From assembly GCA_008973525.1 (NCBI GenBank), contig WACJ01000519.1, forward strand, positions 1,922,001 to 1,986,000: a stretch of DNA of 64,000 nt, read 5' to 3'. Shown piece after piece: positions 1-11,545 of the stretch. The notes below the pieces were generated by a model, which searched no databases, had not been told where the DNA came from, and saw nothing but the letters and a program-made list of their open reading frames with translations. Source of the stretch: Stenopsyche tienmushanensis. Taxonomy: Eukaryota > Arthropoda > Insecta > Trichoptera > Stenopsychidae. Made by a program: the position numbers and the translations under genes. The first letter of the stretch is position 1; each line of letters begins with the position of its first letter.

Positions 1-198
1 AATTATGTGAGAAAAATTCACAAAATGTAGGCATTTCAAAATGTGCTGTATATCACACATTGATTGTGAAAATTTGCACATGAGAAAGCTGTACGCAAGA
101 CGGGTGCCGCGTTTGCTCACGTCGTGGTGATGTTTCAATCGAGCGTTTGTCGATGATTTCCGAGACTACCCTTCGTAATCATTGTGTATTTGCATTAC

Positions 199-302
199 CC
201 TGGTTTGCTTAACGCTGATGACAATTCGATGTCTTCCGAATCGCATTTGATGTCCAGTCTGGTCCCTGAGAGTCCATCCTTGGTGGCCGCTTCCTGCGCC
301 AT
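199..302 (-). CDS. First coding exon of an unidentified minus-strand gene, continuing off the left edge
   Basis: On the minus strand an ATG at 302 (context AAGATGG) opens a 104-nt reading frame that begins MAQEAATKDGLSG and ends in SALSKPG. A GTAATG donor follows at 198-197, leaving phase 2. The composition is acidic and Ser-rich with no hydrophobic segment, so it looks like the N-terminus of a cytosolic or nuclear protein. I do not recognise the family. Bases 1-198 would then be intron. The call rests on the good start context, the donor and coding-like composition. It could still be a chance ORF. Confidence 0.4.
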
Positions 303-1996
303 CTTCTTCTGTTTCGTGTCTCGGCTTCAAGTCTATCAATCTAGTTGCTTTTACTTATAACCATAAGCCAATCGAAAGAAATGTGATTCGACGATCAGGA
401 TATAATTACACCCCTCCGGTTCATCACAACTGCGTTTGTATGGTCGGAAGATCAGCACATTAGCAGGATCACTTATGATCTATCAGAGACAAAAAATAAA
501 TTATTCATTTTAATTATTAATTGTGAATATTTAAATATATATATATATGGAGGGAGGGGGTTCAAGCGTGCCGATTTAAGATCAAGATGGATCTTTTAGA
601 AATATAAATAATGATGGCGGAGGTAAAATGGCGAGCGTTTCCGGAATGGGAAATGTTGGCGCGCAATTTTGGCCGGCGGAAGTACTCTTCGTTCCGTTTA
701 ACATCCGGCTATACACCGGGAACAAACGGCAACAACCACGGCCAGAGATCTCACATCACGGCCAATTAATATAATGGCCATTTCTATTCGAGAGTTGTCT
801 ATTATTGCATACAAAAATAATAAATGCACGCAATTCGCGCAGAAATATATTTTATAAAAATTATGCCTCCACGCTATAAATAAGGAATGAATTTAAATGT
901 ATTTTTGCTTAAAAAATTACTATTCGAAAAATCAATCGATTAGTTTTTGATTGATATACGGATTTATCGGGCGCATGGACAGCGACTAAAGCCTTCGATA
1001 TGGTGATGCATTATGGACTTGCCCCTTTGATGAACATGCTTCCGTATACAATTCCGTGCTTCTATTTCGAATACAATAAGTACCAAATAGGACACTATAT
1101 TATGGATTCCAAATGTATTGATTTCAAGCCCGACTAGATGTATCCCTTTGTTATTAAAATTGAAGACACACATATAAAAATGTATTTTGTCCCATCCAAA
1201 ACATTTGCGTTTATATCGCCAGTGTCAAAAATACGTACCGTTTTAACACTTTTGCTTAGAAAAGTCATAAAATAATAAGGTACGTATGTTTTGTCACGTG
1301 GGATTACACCCATAACTATTGCGAAGTAAGAAAGTACTGAACTTCATAAAATCAACGTTATGGTTTCAAGTAGCTTTTTCGATAGCTTCCAAGGGATTTT
1401 TGTTGAAATCGGCCAAATCCCCTATTGAAAATACGTTTATCTGGGTGACCCACTGGGTGAGCGCTCATAAACAAATTGGGAAGTCCCGAGCACACAAGGA
1501 CATGAATGGATGATAAAGATGCTATGGATTACATCCACTAAAGAGGCTCTAGCATTGCAGTTGATCTATGATGATATAAATGTATTTGTTAAATGAGTAA
1601 ATTCTGCATTGAAGAACGATAAGATGGTAAGAAGCAGCATTTGAATGGTTAGCAATGAATGCATCAATGCAGACGCATTTCGGTAATGCTATTATATTTT
1701 CAGCATTACTAGAAGATCAGTATGCAGGTTCCTTCAGGTTCCAGCTTTCAGGTTAGACTGGCGTTCCATGGCTTTTCTCCCATGATCCGATGGCAAGGTG
1801 CATGGAGCAATAAATCACCATAACGTGGCGGACAGCCGTGGAGTCGGGATGACGGTATCATGATGATAATGATTGACCGGCAATTGGCAATCACCACGCA
1901 TATCGCTCCCCACTTCCTGTCGTCTGTGTGATTGGCCACCGAGCGACCTGGATCACACGGTATAAGTGAGCGGCAAATATTCCACCATACTTGCAG
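303..1996. other. Intergenic stretch with no supported gene
   Basis: This stretch is AT-rich apart from a GC-rich, CpG-bearing patch at about 600-780 that could be the promoter side of the minus-strand exon at 199-302. The short ORFs here (for example 964-1173 and 1319-1513) show no domain, splice logic or repeat homology that I can support. Bases 1435-1465 contain a short inverted CTGGGTGACCCACTGGGTGA motif that resembles the loop region of the foldback at 46,452-46,510. Confidence 0.4.
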
Positions 1997-2173
1997 GAAG
2001 ACCCGCGTCTATTGATCCCAGACCGAACCCGAATTGTCACAATCGTCAAAGACTATGAATGGGCTTCTCAAGCGATTAAGGATGTGGACCAAAAATACAT
2101 TGAGATAATTGACCAATCGATCCGGATTCTGGAATTGACAGTGATGGATGGAGACTTTGATACAGATACATGA
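1997..2173 (+). CDS. Candidate terminal coding exon, protein unrecognised
   Basis: An acceptor-like ACTTGCAG is followed by 177 nt of open frame that reads EDPRLLIPDRTRIVTIV near its start and ends MDGDFDTDT then TGA. The peptide is charged and helical-looking with few rare residues, unlike the low-complexity AT-derived ORFs around it. No matching upstream exon was found, so the gene it would belong to is unknown. It could be a fragment of an old retrocopy. I would not assign a function. Confidence 0.3.
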   Translation, partial: EDPRLLIPDRTRIVTIVKDYEWASQAIKDVDQKYIEIIDQSIRILELTVMDGDFDTDT

Positions 2174-3284
2174 AAATATCAGCGAAAAAACTGCTCAGCT
2201 CAAATATAATTGGATCTGGAAGACTACCTTCCGGATTTAATCTAAGGATAGCTCTTAGTTGCTTTATCCTGTATGCTGTGGTATTAACGCATTAAAGTCG
2301 CTTATTATTTATGCAAATATATCTATATCTGGTATATAAGGAACCCCAACATTATTAATGTAATAGTATGGTTCCAAATAGATTCATATTTAAATAAGAT
2401 TGGTTTACCAGTGCAGCTTGAGATGGTTCAAGCTTCCAATCGATGAAGGCTTTGGATCGATGACACGTCCAAGTCCACGTCTATGTCCAGGACGCGTATG
2501 AATATAAATGAGCAAGAGTTTCATACATGAAAACCGTTGGATATTGCGGTGGTTGTCGCCATCTTTTTTTTCCACTAATCGCAGGCGGGCATTAGGGTGA
2601 CCCAGTTATGGGAGCAGAAGGATTCACATCCTGTTGTAAGGGAGGATAAACTCTCTGTTCGTAGACAAGGCGTCAAACAATTCATCCCTTGGCGATTTAT
2701 TGACAAACGCGTTGAAATAAATACGGTTTATCCAATATAAGATTGAATAAAATAAATTATATATATACAAATAGAAATAGTAAATACCTGTTGTCCTTAT
2801 TGAAGCTCCTTGTTTGAAGCTTCTGTTGTCGAATAAAAGCACCAACAACAGTTTGGGATGCTATCAACTAGCACTGAGACCGATCACTAAATGAGAAGTA
2901 ATCGTCTTGCATGTATGTAAAGCCAAGTTAGGTTTTAATAATGGGATAATAGAAGCAATTTATTTATTAAGGGACTCCTTGGCAAGAAACCGGGATTGCC
3001 AGCGAGAGGTGAGTCGTTGACTGTGTCATCGACGAGACTGTGACAGTTCGACTGGGGTAATTCAACTTCTTCGGATGTTATGAAAGACCTGATTTCCTGT
3101 ATGATTAGGGTCAATTATGGAAGATAATTTGGGGATAAGACAAAAATGAATCATCGAGATCCCGGCGGACGCAATAAAAGCACATTTCAATGCGAATTAT
3201 TGGTAAAATCGCGCGCAAAAAATACACATTTTATATCAAATAGAATGAAATTTTATAATCAGACCAAAAAAATATACAAAAAAT

Positions 3285-3745
3285 TGATTTTTATATATTT
3301 AATTAAAACGCGTTTTTACCAGTTTATACAGGATGTCTTTGTTATAACTAGAATTTAATTCTGATCAAAAATTAATTTTGACTGAAAAACGCGTTTTAAT
3401 AAAATATCTCAGTTAAAACTGGTTATGATCAAAGTTCAGCCTTTGTTATTTTGCTCTTTTTTGGCACATTTTACCATGTTTAATTAACGAATCGCTTTCA
3501 AATAAGAATGAATCTATTTTAAAACTTAAATTTGCTTAAAAAAAAATAAGAAAAAAATGCTGATAGACAAATTTATTTTTAAGCAAACTTAAGGACAGAC
3601 CAAAGAATTTGTTCGCTGTGTATTTAAAAAGGCGCGTATGTCGAATATATGCTTAAATTCAAACATGTACAGCAATAAATTCTAGTTATAACTAGGTAAT
3701 TCTAGTTTGAATTGGGAAAAACGCGTCTAAATAAATGCGGGTTTT
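3285..3745. mobile_element. Degraded Tc1/pogo-type inverted-repeat element
   Basis: The segment contains AACGCGTTTTTACCAGTTTATACAGGATG on its left, followed by GTTATAACTAGAATTTA, and mirror-image versions of these motifs near 3685-3740. Both blocks are clearly related to the termini of the element at 59,267-59,890, whose ends read CAGTCAAAACCCG next to TA. This copy is decayed, has lost its outermost bases and carries no ORF of note. The class is inferred from the TA-flanked CAGT-type termini of the better copy. Confidence 0.45.
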
Positions 3746-4181
3746 TATTGTAAAATTTGCAAGCATTTGATTTTTTTGGGTTTTAATACGAAATTTAATG
3801 CCAAAATGACATGATGTCGATGCATTTTTTAAATATATTAATGAAAAATATTTAAAATGGATCAAATATATTTTTTAGCAATGGAAATGATCTGTTTATA
3901 AAGGCTTATTATCAATATACTTACTTGAAGATTCCTGTCTTTGTGTTTGATTTACAAATTTGCACTTTTACACAGCAAATCGCGTAAAAATAACTATTTG
4001 AACTGATTGCACTTTAAACAAATTTGTTCAAAATGTTTTTAAGAACGTTTTTTTTTTTAAATGTTTTTGTATCGGATTCGTTGTTGAAGTGGTGGTGGTT
4101 CTGCAAAAGAAAGTCGTTTGATATGAATGGATGGTGTTTTGTTGTTGTTGAATTTATGGTGGTTTTAGCTGAAGGCTGAAA

Positions 4182-4510
4182 GTGTTATGGACGAATGTGG
4201 AAAATGAACAAATTCGTTGCGGCGTGTCGAGCGTTTTAATCACTACTGTTTGGGTATTGACCGAAGTTCGAAAGGGTTTGAAGATGGAGACGAGCGAGCA
4301 GCTACTGCCGCTACCGACGAGACCACGAGACCGACTAAATTGCCAAGGATCGGAGCTCCCGGAGACACGGGAGGGGCTCCACCTGCAGGATCTCGCAGCA
4401 ATTTGTGGGCGGCGCGGTGGGAGACCTCAAAATGACAGCCTTTCCCGCCAAAATGGTAATCGAATTTGACGCGGGCCCCACGAACGGACCTAGCATCCTG
4501 AATGCCCAAA
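4182..4510. other. GC-rich patch with overlapping ORFs on both strands, unassigned
   Basis: A 330-bp island is much richer in G+C than its flanks, and three frames are open in it. The reading frames are Pro-, Arg- and Gly-rich (for example RIGAPGDTGGAPPAG on the plus strand). None has a recognisable domain. It could be a 5-prime exon, a retroelement ORF1 relic or a transferred fragment. The open frames are a side effect of the GC content and should not be read as three genes. Confidence 0.3.
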
Positions 4511-4664
4511 TTGAGGTGTGTGCTCGTTCTTCGATGTCAATAATCAAGGATGATAAACGATGATGACTCAATAAAAATCTTATCCTATGTAATCATTTTA
4601 ATTTGTGAATTTGGATACTTTTCCAGCCAACATAGTAAGCATAGGTCTTCATTTTTGCTAGTTA

Positions 4665-4945
4665 GTTTCGTTTCGAAGCGAGTATATCGAAGTTTCCCCT
4701 TCTGTCTTCTTATCTTCTGGGAGCGAAGCTCAACTGTCGTATTGCGCGAACATCCTTCATCTCCACGTCTAAACGCCTCGCAAAATAAACTCCGCACATA
4801 AATAATAGTTGTGCTAATTCTAAAACATTCTCAATTGCACAGTCAATAATTCCACAAAGTTTCATCATGATCGGATGAATGGTATAGGAGTGTATACTGT
4901 ATATACATACATACATTGTTATCGAATAAATATTTTCATGAATAA
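4665..4945. repeat. Interspersed repeat family A, copy 1
   Basis: This block contains GAAGCTCAACTGTCG, CTAAACGCCTCGCAAAATAA and ACTGTATATACATACATACA. It matches blocks at 8,900-9,240 and, more loosely, 32,965-33,245 over most of their length. No coding capacity, terminal inverted repeat or target duplication was identified, so the class is unknown. The stretch from 4,946 to about 5,640 is plain AT-rich sequence in which I see nothing. Confidence 0.6.
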
Positions 4946-5689
4946 AGTCAACATATTAAAACCAAATTTAAAATGTACTTTTATATGGCAATTTAAAAAA
5001 TATATATAATGGTAAAAATAGTGAAAATTAAACTGTGGCTCGCGTATCAATTAAATATTTTTTTCAATGGCGGCAATGTTTTTTTATAAAAAATTATATA
5101 GTATTTATTTTATCATCAATGAGCATTTATTTTTTAAAAATATTTTAGTTCAATATAATATTATTGAAATCTGTAAACAAAATGTTAAATAATAATGAAG
5201 CTTAATAGATACATACGCGCATGGTATTTATAGGGTTAAAAACAAAGAACCAATACATCATCGATAAATTTTAATTTATCGAGGTCTCACTTTTCAACAT
5301 TTTATTTTTATAAAATATTCATACAAATCGTATCAAAATATGTTTAAAAATGTAATTTTATAAAACTACCCTTATAAAAAAATTACAACATCACAAGACT
5401 GCGAAAAAATATATTTAGCATAGGACTGACAATATTTCAGCCCTTTGACCTTTAAAAAGCTAAATCAATACGTCACAATCAAATATATCATATTTTTATT
5501 CGGATTAAGGGTTGAATTGTATTGACACATGGCAGGCGTAAAGGCATTTGGTAAATAAAGGCGCCACGCCGTCTGTTTTGATCACATCCGGGAATACTAC
5601 CCGGAAATTTATATAAATCTGGATGATATTGTTTATCGATCTAACTTGTATTTAATGTTAAGGGATGTATTTATAAAATAAGCGCTAAA

Positions 5690-5960
5690 TAAATGATCGA
5701 TCGACATATTTAGGTGGGTGTAATTTTTCAGTGGAGCAACACGTTGAAACGTAAATAAACAAACATAGGGTGAAAAATGACTCACCCCCGAATTGGCGTA
5801 AATCGAATCGACGCTTGGAATCGTGCTTCGTATTCGATAGCCGAAGCTGTATTTGGTCTGAAATCCTGTGCAAAATACGGGACGCACGGAAACTGTATGC
5901 TTGCACGTGAATCCTTCCAGGATTCCTCCCAAACAACAGGGATGAACAACCATCCCTGTC
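5690..5960 (-). other. Coding-like patch, unassigned
   Basis: On the minus strand two overlapping frames stay open here, one reading VVHPCCLGGILEGFTCKHT and containing several Cys. A donor-like GTGAGT lies at about 5,783. The plus strand is also open (RIDAWNRASYSIAEAVFGLK). I cannot decide the strand and recognise no family. It is listed because composition and length exceed the local background, not because a gene is demonstrated. Confidence 0.22.
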
Positions 5961-6384
5961 GTAGATAGCGTCGACCGACATTCTAAAATATTAGGGAGAT
6001 CATAGAGAATATTCGCATATTTTGAGAGTTAATGTTTGGGTTCAGTCCGGATAGTTGTTAAATATTATTTTTGTGCAATAAATTTAATTTTATTGTTTAG
6101 GGTAAAATTTCCAGACTCCAAATTAACGATGTCCACATCCTACATTTTGATACCAGAAATTAAATCAGGAAATAGAAGCTTAAGGGATGAATTTTGATAA
6201 CTTTGCACTAAAATTCCTAATCGAGTCAGATCCGCGGTATACAATCGAGGAGCTATCACAAAGTCTGGGAATCCCATTGGGATTGACTCGTTTTTATAAT
6301 ATATACTAATTTGTCTAATTCCTTTTTTCTTCGTTATCGTTATGTTCAGATATGGCATCCGAGCCGCTCATTCGGCGGTCCGAA

Positions 6385-6520
6385 AAGCGGACCGATTGAG
6401 CATACAAACCTTATGGCCACTCCGTCCTCTTTCAGGGTATAAAACGAGCCACGAAACACGTGTTTAGCCTTCTTGATAGCACAACAAAATAGTCCCTTTT
6501 TGAAAGTATATTTTATAATA
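6385..6520 (+). promoter_or_regulatory. Hairpin followed by a TATA-box-like core promoter candidate
   Basis: A short perfect hairpin (CGGTCCG, loop AAAAG, CGGACCG) at about 6,378-6,397 precedes TATAAAAC at about 6,438. An E-box-like CACGTG lies 20 bp further on. The arrangement resembles a small RNA polymerase II promoter, possibly from a degenerate LTR or MITE. No transcript start or downstream ORF can be tied to it, so this is only a candidate. Confidence 0.25.
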
Positions 6521-6679
6521 TTGTTTTTTAATAAATAAATTTTAACTCTTCATACTGAATACGCGAATATTTTCGATACCCCCGATATTATTGATAAATG
6601 TGATTTTTTTGAATTTATCAGATGATAAGCTTTGCCGATAAATTTATCAAATAAAAGGTGATATATCCATGCCTTGCAG

Positions 6680-6856
6680 GCTCACCCCCAGGATGAAGAG
6701 TACTCGTTTACTCTCGGGAATGTTCGGGTGATTCCAGAGCCTCCCGAACCACTGAAACTGGCACAAATAAATTTCCACGACCGAATACAATTTTCGTTTA
6801 AATTTCTATGTCAATTTAGAGGGAAGATAATTTTAAATTTAAATTGCGCCAAATAA
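6680..6856 (+). CDS. Candidate coding exon, protein unrecognised
   Basis: After CCTTGCAG an open frame begins AHPQDEEYSFTLGNVRVIPE and continues PPEPLKLAQINFHDRIQF before becoming AT-derived and stopping at 6,856. The first 40 residues look coding and acidic/Pro-rich. The last part looks like intron read-through, so a real exon would probably end before about 6,800. It has the same strand and a similar TTGCAG-G junction as the candidate exon at 1,997. They might belong to one gene, but phases cannot be checked without transcripts. Confidence 0.25.
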   Translation, partial: AHPQDEEYSFTLGNVRVIPEPPEPLKLAQINFHDRIQFSFKFLCQFRGKIILNLNCAK

Positions 6857-6904
6857 AAAAAATTGCAAATAGAAAAATTATAATTAAAAATGCATATCAT
6901 TCTA

Positions 6905-7117
6905 TAGGGGCTTTCAATAGAGTCGCTTGAATTTTTTTAGATTATAACGACCATATTTTTATGGCAACAAAAATAATATTTATCTTGATGTATATTCTTT
7001 TTGTGTTTAAGTCCACATCTGACACCATTGGAGCTGCTGGAGTGTCAATGAGGATATCTCACATGCAACTTGTTTTATTTACACTTAAAAATAGGACAAC
7101 CTTATTGAAAGACCTTA
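6905..7117. mobile_element. Short non-autonomous Tc1-like element (internal deletion)
   Basis: The left end reads CTTTCAATAGAGTCGCTTGA, followed by the family motif TTATAACGACCAT. The right end reads GGACAACCTTATTGAAAG after TGTTTTATTTACACTT. These match, in order and orientation, the ends of the better copies at 12,409-12,888 and 61,776-62,240. Only about 0.2 kb remains and no transposase is present. The stretch 7,118-7,924 beyond it holds only an unrecognised 80-codon ORF (7,480-7,722). Confidence 0.6.
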
Positions 7118-7924
7118 TTATCAAATATTTAACAGATATGTACGCGGAATGGATCGTTGATGTGAGCGGTGGCAGATTCATGTTAAGCCAGTAATGGATT
7201 TATTTAAGAGCTTTCTTTCTGGCTTTGCATATGATATTTTCCAATGAAAGAATACGGAAGTCAACGCAAGGACGAATTAAATGATCTAAATTGATGTGGC
7301 TGTCGTTTAAAATCAAATGGACACGCATTGTCATATTGCAGCATTGATGATAAATGCATTTTTAAGCATCAATCTCATTTTTAAATTAAATGATGAACAA
7401 TGAAGCAATTTCCCAAGAAAACCCCATGTAGATTTATTCAGATTTTGTCAAATAAGTTATATAAATTCGGCATAATAGTTTGGAAAATAAATGCATTGAA
7501 GCAAAGATATCCAGAATTGATAGTCATATATATATAGTTGAAGTCTACGATGCCAGCACAGGGAGATATACGAAAGGCTCAAAAAAAAGGGGAAGAAATT
7601 ATAGTGACCTTAGTCGAAGCTTAAGACACATAATTGCTTTCCTCTTTTTGAAGAAAATGATAGACTTCCGTTTCATCGTGACGACACAGAATCCGGTGCC
7701 ATTTAGACGACCCAAGCTATAAAGCGTTATATGTAAGCTTTAAGCTTTCAAATTGGTGTATTTTGACATCCCTCTGTCTTTATTCCATGGTAAATGTCGA
7801 ATATTTGAAGATATCTTGAAATTTCGTTTTATATACTCGAGTCATGTTCGGGCCAAATTTGCTTTGAATTGTTCGGAGTGTTACGGGGGTCTAGAGATAC
7901 AAATTTTGGCTGTGTTTTCAAGTT

Positions 7925-8345
7925 TCTAAAATATTCTAAATTAGTAAGAATATCGCTGTAGATATAGTTCCCACATTAGAAAATAAAAATAATTTTATTT
8001 TCGCATTTTTAAAAAAAGTCTAATTTTGTTTTAAAATAGTTAAAAAAAACAAATTTCGACATAAATCTGGTAGGAACAGTAGAAGATTATATTGAAAATT
8101 TTTTTAACAAATTTAACGTAAATCGGTCGATTAAAGCTTGAGATATCATGTCAACCGTGTTGAAAAAAGTAGTTTCGAGAAAAAGTAGAAAAAACTAAAA
8201 TAGCTATAACTTTATAAATAATTGGAAATTTGAAAATTCATTTAGAAGATATATTTTTAAGCTGTTACACTTTGAAAATATCTAAAAAAAAAACGAAATC
8301 GATTTTTCAAAAATTTAGACTAGAATTTAAGGCAAACGCGCGCCT
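7925..8345 (+). repeat. Interspersed repeat family Z, copy 1
   Basis: A non-coding AT-rich repeat carries the diagnostic motif CGATTAAAGCTTGAGATATC, followed by ATGTCAACCGTGTTG and GCTATAACTTTATAAATAA. Related copies lie at 23,390-23,930 (reverse orientation) and 25,600-26,175 (same orientation). No terminal repeats or ORFs are visible. The class is unknown. Confidence 0.6.
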
Positions 8346-8576
8346 TTCCTTCATCCACAATATGGTCTTTAATAACGACCTGCATAATAAAAAACTTCTT
8401 CTTTAGTTCTTTTGAATGATTGCTACTATATGTTTCTCGAAATAATTGTCGCTTCGTAGCGCGCATTTTAAATAAGGAAGTTTCCCTGCCGCATCATGTA
8501 TATGTGATTTCCGCGAAATAATGATACTTATTAATCACTAGCGAATAGCCGGCATGCATTGCAATTCCACATGTTT

Positions 8577-8887
8577 TTAACCCCTTAATTGGATATGACG
8601 TATATATCCGTCAAGACCAAAGTGCACGCAAAGCGGGTATGACGGATATATCCGCATTGCGAAAGTTGAGCAAACCTCAATAGAAAATGACGGATGTGTC
8701 CAATTGTAATGTTGTAAATGTTGTGTACGTTAAATATAAGAATGATTCATCTCGGGAACTAACTTGTTCAAACTCGATGATATATTATTTTCGTATAATG
8801 GATATGACGTACGTATGCGCTAGCGGCGAAAAGATCACGTCATTACAGATGACACTTAACAGTGAAACATAACGTCGAAGGGGTTAA
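8577..8887. mobile_element. piggyBac-type MITE with TTAA target duplication
   Basis: A 311-bp unit is bounded on both sides by TTAA. It starts CCCCTTAATTGGATATGACG and ends with the inverted AACGTCGAAGGGG, so the termini are imperfect inverted repeats beginning CCCCTT. The combination of TTAA duplication and C-rich termini is typical of piggyBac-superfamily non-autonomous elements. The interior contains repeated GACGGATATATCCG-like motifs and no transposase. Confidence 0.65.
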
Positions 8888-8899
8888 TCATTATCTGAA

Positions 8900-9240
8900 A
8901 AAAAGTGGTTTATTGCTTCAGGCCACGTGTAGCGCATGCTGAAAAGCTAGGATCTAAAATCAAGCACGCGTTTGCTCTCATCTCGAAGACCGACTGCTTC
9001 CCTCTCTCCCGTGAGCGGAGCTCAATCGTTGCATTTCTTTCTTTCACCATCTAAACGTCTCGAAAAATAAATTCCGCACGCGAATAATAATTATGCTAAT
9101 ATGAAAACCTTTTTGAGTGCACGCCCAATGATTCAACAAAGTTTCATAGCAATCGGATCAATGGTAAACGAGCGTATACTGTATATACATACATACATTG
9201 TTAACGAATACATATTTTCATGAATAAAACCGATCAACTT
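8900..9240. repeat. Interspersed repeat family A, copy 2
   Basis: This is the longest copy of the family. It begins GTGGTTTATTGCTTCAGGCC and ends near ACATACATTGTTAACGAATA. It shares its 5-prime half with the copy at 32,965-33,245 and its 3-prime half with the copy at 4,665-4,945. It lies immediately after the piggyBac-type MITE. From 9,241 to 9,665 there is only a GT-rich microsatellite-like run (about 9,340-9,366) and AT-rich sequence. Confidence 0.6.
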
Positions 9241-9665
9241 TTAAAATGCAAAGCAGAAAGATGTATAAAAATTGGGTGTATATTTGTATTATTCGATTAA
9301 TAAATCATATTAATCCTATGATGAGTATCAACGCTATTGTGTGTGTTTGTGTTTGTGTTTGTGCGCACGATTGATCCAGAGAGAGTATGAACGCACATGT
9401 TGCGTGCAGCGCATTGTTTTCAATGCCATGCTTGTATTTCTAATGGAATATTATTATTTATTCAAATTATGATTTCATGTTTGAATTAAATTACCAATGA
9501 AGTTTTACAGCAATATGTACGAACACAAAGAATTACTTGGGTTTGTTTGAATAAATATCATATTTAGATAGTTGAGTATGATTAATCGATTTCCCAAGAG
9601 TCCAGGAACTAAACCTCGGTGAAATGGAATTAAGATGGCTTAATTTGGATGGTAGTTAAGGTGTG

Positions 9666-10033
9666 GAAGAAGCACAGAGTGGCCTGTGATGGTAGGGTGT
9701 CGTGGGAGGACGGGAGTGTTCCCATTGAAATAAATCACGCGTTAGCACGGGAGACAGCTACGCTGCTGGCTGTTGCCGGATCCCAACCGGACTTCCTCTA
9801 GCCCGCAACCGACCATCCTCGAAAGTGTGCTTAACCCAAATACCACATTGAGGATCCGTCGATATTGCAATCGGGAACACGCGTGCCCCATACAATCCGA
9901 CTCTTGCATTCGCCGGGCTCGGCGCAACGTTGGGCAATGCTGCCGAAGAAGTGGTTAAATTGGACCTCCGGGAAGGGAGCGTGCGTTTCGTCAGCGCAGC
10001 GTCCAAGTTCTTCAAATCTGGGAACCGACAGGT
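9666..10033 (+). pseudogene. Coding-like fragment, possibly exon(s) of an unknown gene or a pseudogene
   Basis: The first frame reads KKHRVACDGRVSWEDGSVPI and stops at 9,799. A second frame from about 9,850 reads DIAIGNTRAPYNPTLAFAGL, then GATLGNAAEEVVKLDLREGS, and reaches GNRQ at a GTAATA donor-like site (10,034). Both frames are rich in Ala, Gly and Val and look like genuine protein. They are separated by a stop and a frame change. I do not recognise the family. Either two exons or one frame-broken gene fragment would fit. The minus-strand ORFs over the same bases are probably shadows. Confidence 0.3.
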
Positions 10034-10261
10034 AATAACCTATCAAAGTGGGCTTTAACATAATTGAATTTCCGCCACGGTCCCTGGGAACTCCCAATTA
10101 TCATCACACAAAAGGATCGACAAAAAACACTCGGGTTTCCAAAGCCAACCAATTCGTTTTTAATTATTTATTTTTCAGAATTTAAATACTTAAAATAATG
10201 CTCAAACACACATTAAAAAAAGTGTTAACTTATCGAATTTCACAAATTCATGTATATACAC

Positions 10262-10450
10262 AGTTTGACGCTTGAAATTTGTTAGGTTATAGCGACCCAT
10301 GTTATTAAAGCATATAGTTAATTATCTAAATCTGACCCCAGTGAATAAGATCAATTTCTGACTCCAGTGAATAAATCTGACGATGCTACCTTTCTTAATT
10401 AATACACCAAAACGTAATCATTTTTAGACGCAAAAAGGCATTAATAGTGT
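10262..10450. mobile_element. Left-end fragment of the Tc1-like element
   Basis: GACGCTTGAAATTTGTTAGG followed by TTATAGCGACCCATGTTATT matches the left terminus of the Tc1-like family also seen at 12,409, 26,830 and 61,776. It is followed by the family motif CTGACCCCAGTGAATAA. A hAT-like sequence interrupts it at about 10,455. Confidence 0.55.
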
Positions 10451-10454
10451 ATGA

Positions 10455-11105
10455 CTAGGGAATCCAATCCCGGGATCCCGAACAGTTTTAGGTGCTCATA
10501 AATCCCGAGATTAGTAAACGTAATCCCGAAAAATTCGGGATTGAAATTTTTATCTAACAAAAATCGTACACCTCACCAGTACGATGAAGGCATTCCCGTC
10601 GAAATCGGGACGCTTGGAAACAGTGGCGTAACTACTAATCTATGAATACATATATACAGTACATATATATATTTTTAAATTATTATACAATAAACTTTTC
10701 CTACCGGTGATGTATTTACTACACCTCGACTCTAATAATGAGAATATCGATATGAAATATAATAGATACGGGGCGCAAAATTTTTGTATTCCTCCGTAAT
10801 ATAATTACGAATCACATCAAAGTATTACAGTATATAAGTATTCATCTGCAGCCACGGAAATAAATAATTTGTCGGGAAATCGGGAATTTTTCGAGTTTTA
10901 GTCCGTGTCTCAGCAGAAAGGAATTTTATCGGTCATCAACTCGAACTAGCATTTAAATATCTAATGACGATACCCCCAACGAGTGGGGAGGCTGAGCGTG
11001 CATTTTCCGCAGCAAGTTGCCTGGCTTCCAAAATCAGATCCAGACTAAATGACGATTAGTGCTTCGTTCACTAAAAACGTTCCACACATTACTTGATTTT
11101 TATCC
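10455..11105 (+). mobile_element. hAT-family transposon remnant with C-terminal dimerisation motif
   Basis: A TAGGGAATCC start followed by repeated ATCCCG/CGGGAT motifs marks a hAT-like terminus. At about 10,965-11,060 the plus strand reads MTIPPTSGEAERAFSAASCL, then ASKIRSRLNDD. This is the conserved hAT dimerisation block, which normally reads PPTS-x-ERAFS-x-A. Stops and frame changes surround it, so it is inactive. No other transposase domain is preserved. Confidence 0.65.
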
Positions 11106-11119
11106 TCGCCACAACTGTC

Positions 11120-11545
11120 CTACAGAGTCGACTATTTGTCGTTTGGTAGCCAAATTCGTAGTGCATGTCGCCAAAATGCAAGGTCTGCTAAAAACGTCGC
11201 TGCTGTTCGTGAGAGTGTACGGAAAAACCCGAGGCAGTCAATTTGTCGCCGTTCAAAAGAGCTTGGTCTTTCTGCGACCAAGCTCTTGGAGCAGGACTTG
11301 GATCTGCATCGATATAAAAATCAACTGACCCAAAAACTTCAGGTTAAGGCTTTGTAGCATTTGGAAGTTGACCCAAATTTTACTAAAAAAATCATCTTTA
11401 GCAATGAGGCCTATTTTTTGATGGATAGAAGAGTGAACAAGCAATATTGTCGGATTTTGACAGGACAGCGCTATACACAGCGCATGCCACGATGGACATT
11501 CTGCACGAGAGATTCGAAAGCATGATGTAGTGGTCATCGGAGTTT
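11120..11545 (+). mobile_element. Tc1/mariner-like transposase fragment (helix-turn-helix region and start of catalytic core)
   Basis: The plus strand reads NVAAVRESVRKNPRQSICRR, then SKELGLSATKLLEQDLDLHR and YKNQLTQKL. In another frame, 11,390-11,450 gives IIFSNEAYFLMDRRVNKQYC. These correspond to the second HTH of a Tc1/mariner-superfamily transposase and to the first catalytic block, where the usual FSDE has become FSNE. Frames are broken and the C-terminal half is missing. A 12-bp stem (AAGAGCTTGGTC with its complement) lies at 11,257-11,287. From 11,546 to 12,408 nothing recognisable is seen. Confidence 0.65.
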
